Assembly: GCA_030019485.1 (NCBI GenBank)
Contig: JASEEW010000009.1
Span: 1 to 19,872 of the forward strand
DNA: 19,872 nt
Reading direction: 5' to 3'
Source: Thermoplasmatales archaeon
GTDB lineage: Archaea; Thermoplasmatota; JASEFT01; JAUWIS01
This document shows positions 13,873 through 19,747 of this stretch, one piece after another. A program made the translations under genes and the position numbers. The stretch's first letter is position 1, and each line of letters starts with the position of its first letter. The notes beneath the pieces are model-generated. The model did not search any database. It was given only the letters and a program-made list of their open reading frames with translations, and was not told where the DNA came from.

Positions 13873-14648
13873 GCTAATGCACCCTTATCTTTTAAAATCC
13901 CAGCAAGTTTTGCTGCAGATTCATCCACAGTACCAGTGATAATCTCAGCGCCTTCCCCTTTTGGAGGGATAGACATGTTTTCAATCCATGTTTTTAGTTT
14001 TAACTCATCCGAGGATAAACCTAAATCTTCCGGGGTTACTATTTTTATTTCCTTGTCCCTTGCCCTTCGTATGCCTATCATTGAGGCATATCGTGGCTCA
14101 TTTATGCCTGACTGGATTGTGAGCACCGCAGGCAGGGCAATATTAACAATTTCTTTCAAACCGCCTTCAAGCTCCCTGTGCACTTCAGTAATATTGTTTT
14201 TAAGTTCAGCATGTGTGACAATAGAGGCATGCGGAATACCTAAAAGTTCTGCGAGCATGCCGCCCACCTGCGCGGAAGAATAATCCGAGCTCTGCACACC
14301 TGTTAATATGAGGTCGGGTTTATATTTATTCTTTATCACAGCTGCAATAAGTTTTGCTGTTAAATAACCATCAAGCTCATTCTTGTATGTGATTCGCACA
14401 GCCTCATCAGCACCCTTTGCCAGGCATATCCTAAGCATCTCATCAGCTATTTCAGAGCCGACTGTTACAACAGCAACTTTGCCGGAGTATTTTTCTTTTA
14501 TCAGCAAAGCTTCCTCAAGCGCATAATTATCCAATTCATTGATATCCAAGGGTATTGATTCCAGGTTTATGCTTTTCCCATCAGGATTTATCTTAATATC
14601 CACTTCTGTAAGATCAGGCACCTGTTTCGCGCACACTATTATTTCCAT
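13869..14648 (-). CDS. etfB: Electron transfer flavoprotein beta subunit
   Basis: 259 aa, standard length. N-terminal EIIVCAKQVPDLTEVDIKIN, SIPLDINELDNYALEEALLIKEKYSGKVAVVTVG, CLAKGADEAVRI, then ILTGVQSSDYSSAQVGGMLAELLGIP, which corresponds to the nucleotide-binding GxQxxDxxxxQVG block; DYSS is a variant of the usual DGDT. The conserved LPAVLTIQSGINEPRYASMIGIRRA lies near residues 164-196. First gene of the etfB-etfA operon. ATG 14648 sits about 28 nt downstream of an AT-rich TATA-like element, consistent with a leaderless transcript. Confidence 0.96.
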   Translation of the reverse strand: MEIIVCAKQVPDLTEVDIKINPDGKSINLESIPLDINELDNYALEEALLIKEKYSGKVAVVTVGSEIADEMLRICLAKGADEAVRITYKNELDGYLTAKLIAAVIKNKYKPDLILTGVQSSDYSSAQVGGMLAELLGIPHASIVTHAELKNNITEVHRELEGGLKEIVNIALPAVLTIQSGINEPRYASMIGIRRARDKEIKIVTPEDLGLSSDELKLKTWIENMSIPPKGEGAEIITGTVDESAAKLAGILKDKGALA

Positions 14649-14651
14649 AAC

Positions 14652-14685
14652 ACCTAATTAGGTTATGAATAAATATATTTTTTGA
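14652..14685 (-). promoter_or_regulatory. etfBA promoter with 12-bp palindrome
   Basis: Minus-strand TATA-like AAATATATTTATT spans about 14668-14682, roughly 28 nt from ATG 14648. Between it and the start lies a perfect palindrome, ACCTAATTAGGT (14652-14663), which would cover the transcription start and so is well placed for a repressor site. Confidence 0.45.
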
Positions 14686-14722
14686 TATTCCTGCTATATT
14701 GCGCGGTGATAGAAAAAACCGA

Positions 14723-14758
14723 GGGGCTGAAGGCGACCAAAACGAGGATTCAATGTGC
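14723..14758 (+). repeat. 36-nt dispersed repeat, copy 1
   Basis: Starts GGGGCTGAAGGCGACCAAAA and ends GATTCAATGTGC; identical over all 36 nt to copy 3 at 19509-19544. Nine nt further on, CTCATCAAACG (14768-14778) is also shared with copy 3, where it lies 66 nt from the core, so copy 1 looks like an internal-deletion form of the same longer element. It marks the junction between the metabolic island and the accessory region. Confidence 0.8.
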
Positions 14759-14809
14759 ACCACCCAGCTCATCAAACGATAGTTTTATATATTGAATGAC
14801 TAACGAAGT

Positions 14810-14826
14810 TTCAAGGTGTAGTTGCA
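14810..14826 (+). repeat. Partial copy of the dispersed repeat (inner segment)
   Basis: TTCAAGGTGTAGTTGCA matches TTCAAGGTGTGGTTGCA inside copy 2 (18138-18154) at 16 of 17 positions. The GGGGCTGAAGG core is absent next to it. Confidence 0.5.
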
Positions 14827-14853
14827 ACCCCTTTAAAACTCTTTTCAACAATT

Positions 14854-14870
14854 TGCTTTGTGGCATGATT
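14854..14870 (+). repeat. Left terminal inverted repeat of the IS5-type element
   Basis: TGCTTTGTGGCATGATT, preceded directly by target duplication CAACAATT at 14846-14853. Confidence 0.88.
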
Positions 14871-14916
14871 CCAAAAAAAGCATATAGCCCCCGCTAATAA
14901 ACAACTGAAATCTTTT

Positions 14917-15813
14917 TTATAACTCTTTTAATTGCTGATATGCCCAGAACTTTAATCTTGTCTCATGATACATATTCCGGGTTTTATGACTCTGTACACC
15001 TTCACCAAATATTCTTTTTACAGCAGAAAAGACACCTTCACTTGCAGGCCATCTCATCCCATACCCTTTTTGTTCAGCCCAGTTTTTATAGCCCAGATTT
15101 TGATAGAGTCGTACTTCTCTTGCCCGTGGACCAAAACCCTTACCAGAAGCGTTTTCTCTTATTTTGATTGCAGGTTCTATTCCCGCTTGGTTGCATAAAT
15201 CAAATGTGTTTTCACAATCATGGTACCCGTCCAGAAGAACCTTGTCGAGATTCTTCTTATTCCTCCTTATCATTCCTCTACTTGCAGCTCTTTCATCCAA
15301 GTCTTCATTACCAATGCGAATATCAACGATGTTACCATCGGTATCCCCCATAATTACTACCTTAATCCAACCTCTTCTCACTTTCCATTTCTGACGTATC
15401 CATTCTCCTCTGTTACTCACCTTCATCCCTGATCCATCACAAGCAACAACAAGATCATTTGATTTCGCCATAAACGATAAAGAGAGTTTCTTTATCCGTC
15501 TTCGGATTTGACTGAAACTAATAACTGGGAACGGACCCAGTCTTTTAGAGAATGCTCGCATAATACCTTGTAAAGCCCTGTAATCAAAACCTTTACCTCT
15601 AAATACACCCAGAAATTCTATCATAGAATTTGGGTAAGTATACGGCTGCCCTACTTTTCTATGATTAAGCTCTTTGATTTCATCAAGCCAGTTATCCAGG
15701 AATCTTGGATTGATGATGTAGTATTCTCCTCTCTTAATAAGGTGTTCATTGTATGTTTTCCAGTCTCTCTTATCCTCAAAATTTTTTTTACCCCATCTTT
15801 CTCTTTGTGCCAT
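14917..15813 (-). CDS. IS5-family DDE transposase
   Basis: 298 aa, full length. Helical N-terminal DNA-binding part (LDNWLDEIKELNHRKVGQPYTYPNS, FLGVFRGKGFDYRALQGIMRAF) and an RNase H-like catalytic domain: VACDGSGMKVS (Asp126), KVLLDGYHDCENTFD (Asp195) and SEGVFSAVKRIFGE (Glu259) give a plausible complete DDE triad. The C-terminus (RNMYHETRLKFWAYQQLKEL) is typical of IS5-type enzymes. It lies within the inverted repeats at 14854 and 16037, and its start is 10 nt from a palindrome shared with the divergent DUF2080 gene. No disruption is seen, so the element may be active. Confidence 0.9.
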   Translation of the reverse strand: MAQRERWGKKNFEDKRDWKTYNEHLIKRGEYYIINPRFLDNWLDEIKELNHRKVGQPYTYPNSMIEFLGVFRGKGFDYRALQGIMRAFSKRLGPFPVISFSQIRRRIKKLSLSFMAKSNDLVVACDGSGMKVSNRGEWIRQKWKVRRGWIKVVIMGDTDGNIVDIRIGNEDLDERAASRGMIRRNKKNLDKVLLDGYHDCENTFDLCNQAGIEPAIKIRENASGKGFGPRAREVRLYQNLGYKNWAEQKGYGMRWPASEGVFSAVKRIFGEGVQSHKTRNMYHETRLKFWAYQQLKEL

Positions 15814-15823
15814 AACACAAAGA

Positions 15824-15849
15824 AAAGGTTTAAATATGTTTAAACCTTT
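15824..15849. promoter_or_regulatory. Perfect 26-nt palindrome forming the divergent IS promoter
   Basis: AAAGGTTTAAA, spacer TATG, then TTTAAACCTTT: an 11-bp perfect dyad exactly between the transposase (start 15813) and DUF2080 (start 15859) genes. Each arm contains a GGTTTAAA box centred about 27 nt from one of the two starts, as for back-to-back leaderless archaeal promoters with BRE/TATA elements. One regulator or hairpin could act on both genes. Confidence 0.6.
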
Positions 15850-15858
15850 CTATTTTTT

Positions 15859-16017
15859 ATGGTGAGAAAGATAACTATAACCAAAAAGAGGGTTCTTATG
15901 GAGGATGAAATTGAGGCGGTTGGTGAAGGGGTTGTTAAAAGAATAGGGAATGGGGCAATGATCCTGTCTTCCAAGAAACATATCGGGAAAAAAGTGTATA
16001 TTTTAGTGAGAAAATAA
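15859..16017 (+). CDS. DUF2080-family transposon-encoded protein
   Basis: 52 aa (MVRKITITKKRVLMEDEIEA...), read directly from the sequence. The C-terminal half, VVKRIGNGAMILSSKKHIGKKVYILV, matches the pattern of DUF2080, a short archaeal family often found beside transposases; this resembles an AbrB/swapped-hairpin-like DNA-binding fold. It lies within the IS inverted repeats, divergent from the transposase, and its stop is 3 nt before the right repeat. No Shine-Dalgarno is present, and the TATA-like box in the palindrome upstream suggests a leaderless mRNA. It may regulate the element. Family assignment rests on recall of the motif. Confidence 0.8.
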   Translation: MVRKITITKKRVLMEDEIEAVGEGVVKRIGNGAMILSSKKHIGKKVYILVRK

Positions 16018-16020
16018 ACT

Positions 16021-16037
16021 AATCATGCCACACAGCA
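16021..16037 (-). repeat. Right terminal inverted repeat of the IS5-type element
   Basis: AATCATGCCACACAGCA, the reverse complement of the left end with one mismatch, followed directly by target duplication CAACAATT at 16038-16045. The next 112 nt up to the following gene show nothing recognisable. Confidence 0.88.
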
Positions 16038-16157
16038 CAACAATTTCAAACTCCTCATCTGTGCCAAACAGCTTAGATTTGCACAACTACAAGAGCACAG
16101 CATCGCTGTTTATATCTGCACCAGTGAATTAACCTTTGTCCTCACAGGCCGCATCCA

Positions 16158-16976
16158 TCAAACACTAATACGATATTTGTACGGTTTTCTGCTCCTGTCC
16201 ACAGTGATTTTTCCATTCTTTTCAAGATCTTTGATTATTTCTTTTGTGAAGTTGTACGATATGCCGAGCGCAGTGGCGATTTGTTTGGCCGTATTTTCTT
16301 CTTTTTTGATTTTGTCTATTATGAGGTATTTGGCTGTTTCTTTTTCACCAGTTCTGATCAGTTTTTTCTTCCATGGAATTGTTATTTTGTATTTTGCTTC
16401 TATTTCCTCAATTTTTGTTACCAGGAATGTTTCCCATATCCTCCCGGTTTTTATCCTCTGATTCCTGCATTCCTCCACCACAATGTTTTCGTTTATACCT
16501 TTTCTGAGCAGTGTAAGCATGTCCTCCATGTCTTTGTCCCTTTCAGTGACTGATTTAAATAGGAAAACATCCTCCACTGTCAGCAGGTAGAGCTGAAGTT
16601 TTCCAAACCTGCTATATTTTTCAGCCCTGTCCATCATAGCGTCAGAGAGCTCCAGAGCATTGCAGACCCTTTTTAGAAATATGTCAAACTGAAAATATTC
16701 CTTATCCCTGAGAATTGCTTCCACCCAAAGCTTATCATATTCCTTAGTAAGAGATGATGGTTCATAGTACCCCATTGCTTTCAGGGTCTTTACAAAAACA
16801 TTAACAGCCCCCTGATTGGTTAATATTATATCTACGTCCTTGGTCACGTCCTTCCTGCCTTTTAACCCCATTGCACCTCCACCAATCATGTACACCTTTA
16901 CTGGTTCCGGCAGTTTTTTTCCGATGCCCCGCAGTCTTTTTATAATCTCCTCTTTGCCAAAGTATTTCCTTTTCAT
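16158..16976 (-). CDS. AbiEii-like nucleotidyltransferase with C-terminal winged helix
   Basis: 272 aa. Polymerase-beta-type nucleotidyltransferase core: KVYMIGGGAMGLKGRKDVTKDVDIIL contains the Gly-rich loop (residues 32-34) and the metal-binding Asp47-x-Asp49, and FQFDIF supplies a third acidic residue (Asp98), so the active site looks complete. A central helical region follows, including the AbiEii-like LTVEDVFLFKSVTERDKDMEDM. Residues about 215-272 form a winged helix (TAKQIATALGISYNFTKEIIKDLEKNGKITVD). Second gene of an operon; the upstream regulator ends 6 nt before it. Known relatives transfer nucleotides to tRNA or proteins as toxins of type IV/abortive-infection systems. The C-terminal winged helix is unusual for AbiEii and the substrate is unknown. 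Could also be a DUF6036-type protein. Confidence 0.8.
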   Translation of the reverse strand: MKRKYFGKEEIIKRLRGIGKKLPEPVKVYMIGGGAMGLKGRKDVTKDVDIILTNQGAVNVFVKTLKAMGYYEPSSLTKEYDKLWVEAILRDKEYFQFDIFLKRVCNALELSDAMMDRAEKYSRFGKLQLYLLTVEDVFLFKSVTERDKDMEDMLTLLRKGINENIVVEECRNQRIKTGRIWETFLVTKIEEIEAKYKITIPWKKKLIRTGEKETAKYLIIDKIKKEENTAKQIATALGISYNFTKEIIKDLEKNGKITVDRSRKPYKYRISV

Positions 16977-16982
16977 AATTTT

Positions 16983-17903
16983 TTACTCAACCCCATATTG
17001 TGCGCATAGTATTTTGAATTCTTTTTGTGATGGGAATGGTTTTTTTGTTTTTTTCCCACTTAGATAGTTGGTCATGTCTTTTATGATGTTTTCAATTTTG
17101 TACTCTTTTCCTTTTTCAAGAAGGTATCCTTTTTTATAGCCTGTTTTTTTAAGCAGCAGTAAGGCATATGATAGGTAGCGGATGCTGTTTTTATCCAGGA
17201 GTATTGTGTGTATTGCGATGTCCTCGTTCCTCAGTGTTTTTGCCCATGGCGCATAATAGTAGTACGAGAACTCTGATATTATGTCTATACCATGGGTTGA
17301 GAGTGCTGTTACTGCTGTTGGTATGGCGTTTTTTACTTTTTCTTTTACTGGTGTTTTAAAAATGATTTCTCTTCCCTGCTCCCAGAGCATTGTGCCTTTG
17401 GATGCTACCGCTGGCAGTGTTTTTCTGTTGATGTAATCCGCGTATTCCTGGAGGAATGATAAAAGTATGGCGGCTGATGGTGATACCTGCGCCTGCTTAT
17501 TATTTTTTGAGCGTATTATGCCAAATTTTTTGAGTTCACCCAAGTATTTTCTTGCGGTGTCTGCTGACAGTTTTGTTTCCGCAGCAATCCTTGCAGGGTC
17601 TTTGGGTGTGTGGTTTATGGAGAAAAGGATGTTTATTTTTGAGTCCGTGATTATATTTTCAACCTTGAGCTCCGAGGTCAGGAGCTGCCTGAGAAGCGCG
17701 CAGTGCTTGTTTTCTGAGAAAAAGATTTTTTTCTGCATTCCCTCTCTTTTCTTTACAAGGAATCCTTTCTCAGCAAGTTCTGATGTTAGTTCTGATGTTC
17801 TGGTGATGCTCAGACCAGTTGCACCCTGTATCTTGCTTATAGTATCATGTCCCTGGGTTACAGCCCTTAGTATTAGTATTTCACTTTTACTTATTTCATA
17901 CAT
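16983..17903 (-). CDS. AbiEi-like double winged-helix regulator (putative antitoxin)
   Basis: 306 aa from ATG 17903; a TTG three nt upstream is less likely. Two winged-helix domains are visible: residues 1-60 (SKIQGATGLSITRTSELTSELAEKGFL) and about 85-140 (PARIAAETKLSADTARKYLGELKKFGII). The C-terminal domain (145-306) contains AVTALSTHGIDIISEFSYYYY, reminiscent of the SALSLHGL-type block in AbiEi antitoxins, then NEDIAIHTILLD and YALLLLKKTGYKKGY. First gene of the two-gene module, 6 nt before the nucleotidyltransferase. It is probably autoregulatory: a TATA box (17928-17935) places the transcript start at the ATG, and a strong palindrome lies 115-135 nt upstream. The AbiEi relationship is by pattern and context, not certain. 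Confidence 0.7.
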   Translation of the reverse strand: MYEISKSEILILRAVTQGHDTISKIQGATGLSITRTSELTSELAEKGFLVKKREGMQKKIFFSENKHCALLRQLLTSELKVENIITDSKINILFSINHTPKDPARIAAETKLSADTARKYLGELKKFGIIRSKNNKQAQVSPSAAILLSFLQEYADYINRKTLPAVASKGTMLWEQGREIIFKTPVKEKVKNAIPTAVTALSTHGIDIISEFSYYYYAPWAKTLRNEDIAIHTILLDKNSIRYLSYALLLLKKTGYKKGYLLEKGKEYKIENIIKDMTNYLSGKKTKKPFPSQKEFKILCAQYGVE

Positions 17904-17927
17904 CAATTGGGATTAATATCGAAAAAC

Positions 17928-17935
17928 TATATAAA
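17928..17935 (-). promoter_or_regulatory. TATA box of the AbiE-like operon
   Basis: Minus-strand TTTATATA centred 28 nt upstream of ATG 17903, with no Shine-Dalgarno: a typical archaeal leaderless promoter. Confidence 0.6.
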
Positions 17936-17996
17936 TGTTTCGGAATGAGTTCCAGGATGTCGGGATGTGGTTTTCGTGGTAACTGTAAAACACATA

Positions 17997-18037
17997 ATAG
18001 TTTCACTGTTTTGCATAGTTTCACCGTACGGTGAAAC
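17997..18037. promoter_or_regulatory. Operator-like palindrome with a repeated half-site
   Basis: GTTTCACCGTACGGTGAAAC (18018-18037) is a perfect 20-bp palindrome. Its left arm is repeated 18 nt upstream as GTTTCACTGT (18000-18009), and both are preceded by ATA. It lies upstream of the AbiE-like promoter and downstream of the HEPN gene. The core ACCGT/ACGGT is shared with the dyads in front of the MNT gene (19370-19403). Confidence 0.6.
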
Positions 18038-18112
18038 AATGTATATCTATAAAAATTTCGCATAATTCCCATACCGTGCATCCCTGTTTTTCTGAGCGGA
18101 CTGGAGCAGAGA

Positions 18113-18166
18113 GGGGCTGAAGGCGACCAAAACAGGGTTCAAGGTGTGGTTGCAGGGTTGATAGCG
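18113..18166 (+). repeat. 36-nt dispersed repeat, copy 2 (diverged, extended)
   Basis: Identical to the other copies over the first 21 nt (GGGGCTGAAGGCGACCAAAAC), then AGGGTTCAAGGTGTGGTTGCA and GGTTGATAG, which correspond to GAGGATTCAATGTGCGGTTACA and GGTTGATAG in copy 3. It lies directly 3' of the HEPN gene, in the opposite orientation to that gene. Confidence 0.75.
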
Positions 18167-18185
18167 TAGACTACCCTTTTTCTTC

Positions 18186-18710
18186 TCAGCAGATACACTC
18201 CTTTTTAAGATTTTTATTAAGACCCAAAACATGATTATGCAAAGACACAGCAAGTGAAACCATGCCCTCAGCAGCATCCTTTGTCGGCAGACCACGCCTG
18301 TAATACACATTTGATCTGTTCAAATTCCACAAACTAATCAGCATCTCCCCTGTTTCCTTTGTGTATATTCCCGTGGTTGCTCCAAACTCAAACATTTTTT
18401 CATGGCTGATAAAATCATCATCACTGATCACTTTTGTTTCCAGCAGATACGCCTCCACTGTTCTTTCCATTGCAACAAAACAGGATTCTATAGCTGTGGT
18501 GTAATACTGCTGTGTGCCTACCCTGGTTTTTTCATCTATCAGGTTTTTTGCAAGACCTATAAGCCTGCATGCCTTTTTTATCTGAAGCTGATGTGATTCC
18601 AACCACTCAGCATACAATCCTGGTTCAACAACATCCTTCTTTGAGCTCGCACCAACAAACGCTTCACTGCAATCATCTATGAGCTTCTGCAATCTTTTAT
18701 CACTTATCAT
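18186..18710 (-). CDS. HEPN-domain protein (toxin-like) paired with wHTH-MNT
   Basis: 174 aa, mostly helical. LWNLNRSNVYYRRGLPT (127-143) sits where HEPN proteins carry their R-x4-H ribonuclease motif. Here it reads Arg132-x4-Tyr137, so the catalytic His is replaced by Tyr in a Tyr-Tyr pair. In the characterised HepT-MntA pair a tyrosine next to this motif is AMPylated by the MNT partner. The helical core includes AIESCFVAMERTVEAYLLET. The start overlaps the MNT stop by 4 nt, so they are cotranscribed. Recognition as HEPN rests on size, helical pattern, motif and pairing. A non-nucleolytic binding role is possible given the missing His. Confidence 0.72.
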   Translation of the reverse strand: MISDKRLQKLIDDCSEAFVGASSKKDVVEPGLYAEWLESHQLQIKKACRLIGLAKNLIDEKTRVGTQQYYTTAIESCFVAMERTVEAYLLETKVISDDDFISHEKMFEFGATTGIYTKETGEMLISLWNLNRSNVYYRRGLPTKDAAEGMVSLAVSLHNHVLGLNKNLKKECIC

Positions 18711-19363
18711 ATTTTAACACCTTCCATGAATTTCTCAAATTTTTTATCAGAGTAAAGTGTTATTCCCTGTTTGAGTATTTCTGCCATCTGCCCTGGTTTG
18801 TTTTTTATGATTTTTGATAATGTGCTGATGGATTCCGCCATAGGCTTGATTGAGTACCTTTCCCTCCCCGGTTCTTTCCCTAAATATTTTTTTGCAATGT
18901 TCAGGGCTGTTCTCTCTGTTTTCAACGGTTTGTCTGAGGCTATGAATATGTCTATGTCGCTCGCCCTGTCCGCTACACCCATGGCGACACTACCAAACAA
19001 TATTACTGCATGAAGGTTGTCTTTTTTTGTTTTGCTTTTCAACTCCTGAACATATTCTTTTACAACCATTCTGTATTCATCCTGCGGTATGAGCAGGGTG
19101 GCATCCTCCGGTTTTTCAATCAAATCCCTGTTGATCGAAATAAGTCTTTTTCTCCCTATGCGTGTTGTTTTTATCATCTTTGCTTTTTCTAATGTGTCAA
19201 CGAGCTTGGTTAGTGAATCCCTGCTTTTAATATTCAGTTTATCTATGAGCTCGGTTACCGTGAATCTTTGATACGGTGCCCTGCTGAGTAATAGTAAGAG
19301 GCTGCGTGCGTCCTTCCATTTGAATACATCATCCATGTTTGTGTTCTGCAATGGTACTCTCAT
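18707..19363 (-). CDS. Winged-helix/minimal nucleotidyltransferase (MntA-like antitoxin)
   Basis: 218 aa from ATG 19363; ATG 19366 immediately before is equally possible. Residues about 15-80 form a winged helix (FTVTELIDKLNIKSRDSLTKLVDTLEKAKMI, then TRIGRKRLISIN). The C-terminal MNT domain has VILFGSVAMGVADRASDIDIFIAS, an exact GS-x10-D-x-D motif as in MntA-type AMPylating antitoxins. In those systems the MNT inactivates the HEPN toxin by adding AMP to a tyrosine near its active site. The fused winged helix suggests that this protein also represses its own promoter, which carries two dyads overlapping the TATA region. First gene of the pair. Confidence 0.85.
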   Translation of the reverse strand: MRVPLQNTNMDDVFKWKDARSLLLLLSRAPYQRFTVTELIDKLNIKSRDSLTKLVDTLEKAKMIKTTRIGRKRLISINRDLIEKPEDATLLIPQDEYRMVVKEYVQELKSKTKKDNLHAVILFGSVAMGVADRASDIDIFIASDKPLKTERTALNIAKKYLGKEPGRERYSIKPMAESISTLSKIIKNKPGQMAEILKQGITLYSDKKFEKFMEGVKI

Positions 19364-19369
19364 CATATT

Positions 19370-19403
19370 TACCGTCTCACGGTATAATTACCTTATTACG
19401 GTA
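19370..19403. promoter_or_regulatory. MNT-HEPN promoter with two tandem TACC-N7-GGTA dyads
   Basis: TACCGTCTCACGGTA (19370-19384, perfect 6-bp arms) and TACCTTATTACGGTA (19389-19403) have centres 19 nt apart, i.e. nearly the same face of the helix. They occupy the region from the start codon through the TATA-like boxes (TAATTATA near 19385-19392 and TTTATA near 19402-19407 on the minus strand). Occupancy would block transcription of the downstream operon, so autorepression by the winged-helix MNT is the natural reading. Confidence 0.65.
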
Positions 19404-19508
19404 TAAAGTTTTTGGTTGCCGGTATTCCTTTGTTTTGCGTTGTTTCAGGCGACCGGGGAAAGACACCAACTTGATAGTAAATAATCTTAGCAGCTAATAG
19501 CTTCCCAA

Positions 19509-19621
19509 GGGGCTGAAGGCGACCAAAACGAGGATTCAATGTGCGGTTACACGGTTGATAGGGCAGGATTGGGGTTTCTGGGACAGAAAGATTGCTAACC
19601 CCATCACTAACTCATCAAACG
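19509..19621 (+). repeat. 36-nt dispersed repeat, copy 3, with extended structured tail
   Basis: The core at 19509-19544 is identical to copy 1. It is followed by GGTTACACGGTTGATAGGGCAGG (like copy 2), then a foldable part: TTTCTG (19575-19580), loop GGA, CAGAAA (19584-19589), enclosed by GGGG (19571-19574) and CCCC (19599-19602). CTCATCAAACG (19611-19621), shared with copy 1, ends it. This is probably the most complete copy. The whole 19404-19747 stretch holds no other recognisable gene; a partial look-alike, CAGGCGACC, occurs at 19446-19454. Confidence 0.65.
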
Positions 19622-19747
19622 GCGTTGTCCGAAAAGGTAAAGAGGGAGTAATCCCATTTCCTAGATAAGATGGGAAAGAAACCTATTGTCCTAATTTAGA
19701 TACCTTAATATAGTTTTATCGCCATATAACCTCTCGGTGATAAAAAG

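Larger units (their letters stand above)
14854..16037. mobile_element. Complete IS5-type insertion sequence, 1184 bp, with 8-bp target duplication
   Basis: Terminal inverted repeats TGCTTTGTGGCATGATT (14854-14870) and AATCATGCCACACAGCA (16021-16037) match at 16 of 17 positions. They are flanked by a perfect 8-bp direct repeat CAACAATT (14846-14853 and 16038-16045), the target-site duplication. Inside are a full-length DDE transposase on the minus strand and a divergent 52-aa DUF2080 gene. Size, DDE type and 8-bp duplication fit the archaeal ISH1-like part of the IS5 family. The intact target duplication and open frames indicate a fairly recent insertion. Confidence 0.92.

Noticed and set aside
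13843..14283. 146-aa plus-strand open frame across etfA/etfB
   Set aside because: Antisense to the etfB coding sequence and the etfB/etfA overlap.
16046..16157. Gene or RNA between the IS element and the nucleotidyltransferase
   Set aside because: No credible start, motif or stable fold; TTGCACAACTACAAG loosely mirrors GTGTAGTTGCAA at 14815-14826, but the match is imperfect and interrupted.
14723..19544. CRISPR array
   Set aside because: The 36-nt repeat somewhat resembles archaeal CRISPR repeats of the GACCAAAA...GGATTGAAA type, but alignment needs two indels, the copies are 1.4-3.4 kb apart with genes between them, and there are no spacers or cas genes in the window.
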